Part shown: positions 61,992 through 64,000 of the stretch, one piece after another
Numbering within the stretch: position 1 is the first letter of the stretch
How the letters are laid out: each line of letters starts with the position of its first letter
DNA from: Gemmataceae bacterium
Lineage (GTDB): Bacteria > Planctomycetota > Planctomycetia > Gemmatales > Gemmataceae
NCBI GenBank assembly: GCA_901538445.1
Contig: LR594584.1
Location: 3,443,586-3,507,585 of the forward strand
Length of the DNA stretch: 64,000 nucleotides
Reading direction: 5' to 3'
Notes under the pieces: generated by a model
Database searches by the model: none
Seen by the model: the letters and a program-made list of their open reading frames with translations, nothing else
What the model was told of the DNA's origin: nothing
Translations under genes and position numbers: made by a program

Positions 61992-63401
61992 TCACGGAGC
62001 CTGTCCCCGCGCTGTCTCCAGCGCGGCGCGCTTCCACGAGGCTTCGAGGGCTTGCGGCGAGTCGAACCCGTACTGCCGCTTGAGGGCCGACGCGGTGCCG
62101 TACCGTTGGGTGTCCCGCAGGAAGATGGTGAAGTTGCGCTCGTTGCCGGCGGCGCGGATCAGGTGATCGGTGAGCGACACGCTCTGGCAGTAGAACCCGG
62201 TGACCTTCTCGGCCGGGAAGTCCTTCATTTCGAGGAGCTGGGCCAGGGCGTGCCAGTCGCCGTCGCGGGCGCACCGCGGGAGCGTGCGGAGGTAGCGGCC
62301 GGACTCCTCGGGCGTGCCGGCGAGAATCGCCATCCCCTCGGCGGCCCACTTCGGCGGCGGCCGGTCCGGGAACAGGTCCGCGAGGACGACGTGCGTGAGT
62401 TCGCGGGGCAGCGCGTTCGAGGCGATCGCCGCGTCGTCGGCCCGCAGGTCGATGCGGCGGCTCGTGGCGCGGCCGCTGTCGAGCTGGACGGCCGCGGTGC
62501 CGGTGCTCTCGGTCGGGCGGGTGGTGGCCTTCGCGTAGACCTCGGCCGTGGCGTGGACGACGATCTCGCACTTCGGAGCCCATGCCGCGGCCGGCGGCCC
62601 GCTCCACCGCTCGAAGATCGCCTTCCGCTGCGCCTCGGCGACCTTCGCGAGCGACTCGGCGAGTTCGCGGTTCCCGGCGCACCGCACGACGAAGCTCTCG
62701 GTCTCGATCGCGTCACCACCGGTCGTGACCGCTGCGGCGGGAGCGGCGTTCTTCTGGCGGGCGGTCGCGGCGGCGATGACGGCCTCGCCGATCTTCTGCA
62801 ACTCGGGGTGGTGCGGGACCAGCAGCACCGCCTCGGACGCATCGGCCAGCGCCGCGGCCGCGGCCGCGGGCGTGCAACCGGGGGTGTTGAGGCGGTCCGC
62901 GGCGAGCTTGATGCGGCAGTACGCCCACGCGGTCTTCTGGTCGGCGGTCGGGCTCGCGAGCTTCGCGAACAGCTTCTCGGCCCCCGCGTAGTCGCCCCTC
63001 TTGAACGCGGCGGCCGCGTCGGCGGCGTCCGGCGTCGGCGTGGTCGCGGCGGGCGGTGCGGCCTCCACGGCGGCGGCGGGAGCGGCCTTGCCCCCGAGTA
63101 GCGCGATGTTCCGCCGCATTTGACCGAGCCGGGTTGCGTCCGGGGCGTCGGCCTTTTCGAGGCGGTAGAGTTCGGCGAGGTACGCCTCGCGGAGCAGCCC
63201 CAGGTACACCTTGTCCCCGTTCGCGGCGGGCAACTCGCTTTCGAGGGCGGTCACCGCTTCGGCCGACATGCCGACGTTCAGGCACTGCCGGGCGGTGGCC
63301 ATCGCCTTCTGAACCGAGGCGGGGCGTTCGACGGGTTGCGGTTCGGCGGCGGCGAGGAACGTGACGGCACAGATCGCGGCGACGGTGCGACGAGAGAGCA
63401 T
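61992..63401 (-). CDS. Secreted peptidase-MA-like protein with altered HExxH
   Basis: Exported protein of 469 residues. A short signal (MLSRRTVAAICAVTFLAAAE) precedes TPR-like helices (about 30-210, including AAAFKRGDYAGAEKLFAKLA) and a C-terminal domain resembling gluzincin/DUF1570-type peptidases. That domain has ADDAAIASNALPRELTHVVL where LPHELTHVVL is expected: the first His of HExxH is Arg, so metal binding is probably lost. PPPKWAAEGMAILAG matches the downstream Glu-containing motif of the same family. It could be a binding protein derived from a protease. Confidence 0.75.
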   Translation of the reverse strand: MLSRRTVAAICAVTFLAAAEPQPVERPASVQKAMATARQCLNVGMSAEAVTALESELPAANGDKVYLGLLREAYLAELYRLEKADAPDATRLGQMRRNIALLGGKAAPAAAVEAAPPAATTPTPDAADAAAAFKRGDYAGAEKLFAKLASPTADQKTAWAYCRIKLAADRLNTPGCTPAAAAAALADASEAVLLVPHHPELQKIGEAVIAAATARQKNAAPAAAVTTGGDAIETESFVVRCAGNRELAESLAKVAEAQRKAIFERWSGPPAAAWAPKCEIVVHATAEVYAKATTRPTESTGTAAVQLDSGRATSRRIDLRADDAAIASNALPRELTHVVLADLFPDRPPPKWAAEGMAILAGTPEESGRYLRTLPRCARDGDWHALAQLLEMKDFPAEKVTGFYCQSVSLTDHLIRAAGNERNFTIFLRDTQRYGTASALKRQYGFDSPQALEASWKRAALETARGQAP

Positions 63402-63724
63402 GGGGTGGCATTCCTTTGCCGGTGCGGCGCGACCTGGAAGACTCCGGGCGACCGCGGGGTCGGCACCGTATACGCGGGTGCGGGGACCGAGACAAGGCGA
63501 ACCGATCCGACCGGAGACGAACCGGGCACGGGCACGGAAGGGAAGACGGGAAGACACTGGGCAAGCCGTGTCGGTCGTGGCATAAGTGCGCAGCCCTGCC
63601 TTTCGATTTCGATTCTGGTCCGTGCTCGCGTGCGTGCCCGTGCCCGGCTTCTCTTCCGCTCTCGCTACCCGGCCACGCGGGTAGAATACCAGCACACCTC
63701 CCCTCCCCCGTTTGAGGACCGGCC
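63402..63724. other. 323-base divergent intergenic region
   Basis: No gene found. A -10-like TAGAAT is at 63682-63687 on +, 38 bases before the acyl-CoA dehydrogenase start, but no -35 match lies at the right distance. Confidence 0.4.
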
Positions 63725-64000
63725 ATGCCGTTCGACCCCGCACAACTCGCCGCCGACGTCGAGGCGTTCTGCCAGGAGGTGCGGCCCGAGGAAGAACTCG
63801 CCTACGCCGAGCGGCGGTTCAACGAGCACGTCGTGCCGCTCGCGAAGAAGCACGACCTCCTCGGCATGAACGTCCGCACCGAGTACGGCGGCCGCGGGGC
63901 CGACCCGGTCAGCTATTTCAAGGCCCTTGCCCGCATCGGCCGCGAGGGGACGACCGTCCGCACGTTCTTCTCCGGGCACCTGAGCATCGGCGCGTACCCG
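63725..64000 (+). CDS. Acyl-CoA dehydrogenase, 5' part
   Basis: The first 92 residues of a flavoprotein that oxidises acyl-CoA; the gene runs past the window end. MPFDPAQLAADVEAFCQEVR is the N-terminal helix. GMNVRTEYGGRGADPVSYFK matches the family stretch xVPxxYGGxG. ARIGREGTTVRTFFSGHLSI continues into the substrate-binding helices. Substrate chain length cannot be judged from this part. ATG 63725 is the only good start; no strong Shine-Dalgarno is seen. Confidence 0.85.
   Translation, partial: MPFDPAQLAADVEAFCQEVRPEEELAYAERRFNEHVVPLAKKHDLLGMNVRTEYGGRGADPVSYFKALARIGREGTTVRTFFSGHLSIGAYP

Noticed and set aside
1-64000. tRNA or rRNA genes, prophage or insertion-sequence transposase
   Set aside because: I looked for T-loop-like GGTTCRA patterns, transposase motifs and phage genes and found none convincing; automated scans would be decisive.

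Overview
The window is about 70% G+C and gene-dense. It looks like a chromosomal segment of a Gemmata-type planctomycete (order Gemmatales). Several markers support this: the DUF1592/DUF1552 pair (cytochrome-like plus Tat-exported), a SecDF fusion next to tgt-yajC, many secreted Planctomycetes-type proteins of unknown function, GTG/TTG starts, and families of palindromic interspersed repeats in almost every larger gap. The assignment is inferred from gene content, since no rRNA gene lies in the window. I see no prophage, CRISPR array, insertion sequence or tRNA.

Layout. 0.2-7.1 kb: CPA2 antiporter, MoxR-like AAA ATPase, proline-rich secreted protein, panC, mgtE and an M50 protease, all on +. 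7.2-11.2 kb: a 1,316-residue protein of unknown function on -. 11.3-18.2 kb: purN overlapping a prenyltransferase-fold gene, then a lipoprotein adaptor and RND pump. 18.2-23.8 kb: repeats, then the DUF1552, DUF1592 and esterase genes on -. 24.2-32.5 kb: a GNAT/acyl-CoA synthetase fusion, a DksA-type zinc finger, a sigma-54 activator/histidine kinase pair and a PAS-GGDEF protein. 32.8-40.9 kb: a HEAT-repeat protein, a TPR protein carrying two RNA polymerase alpha-CTDs, then tgt-yajC-secDF. 41-46 kb: repeats, a PRC-barrel protein, MoxR plus DUF58, and a secreted protein. 46-50 kb: rfbD and feoA-feoA-feoB-feoX. 50-53.3 kb (-): ECF sigma factor, anti-sigma factor and a DUF3352-like protein. 53.5-54.4 kb: a sugar epimerase. 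54.5-59.5 kb (-): an S46 peptidase behind a four-gene ubiquitin-conjugation-like locus. 59.8-64 kb: two hydrolases, a degenerate peptidase-like protein and the start of an acyl-CoA dehydrogenase.

The most interesting region is 56650-59464. On the minus strand it encodes, in order, a 60-residue protein with a perfect Shine-Dalgarno, an E2/UBC-fold protein with a recognisable catalytic cysteine region, a ThiF/E1-like adenylyltransferase with four zinc cysteines, and a 404-residue protein ending in Leu-Gly-Gly. No JAB deubiquitinase or canonical ubiquitin is nearby. The diglycine-ending protein may therefore be the modifier or substrate of a bacterial E1-E2 system.

Other notable points are the TPR/tandem alpha-CTD fusion (34407-35783), an RND pump with an apparently duplicated DN-type subdomain, a one-base frameshift in the HTH domain of the sigma-54 activator, and a Fur-like palindrome at the promoter of the ferrous-iron operon.
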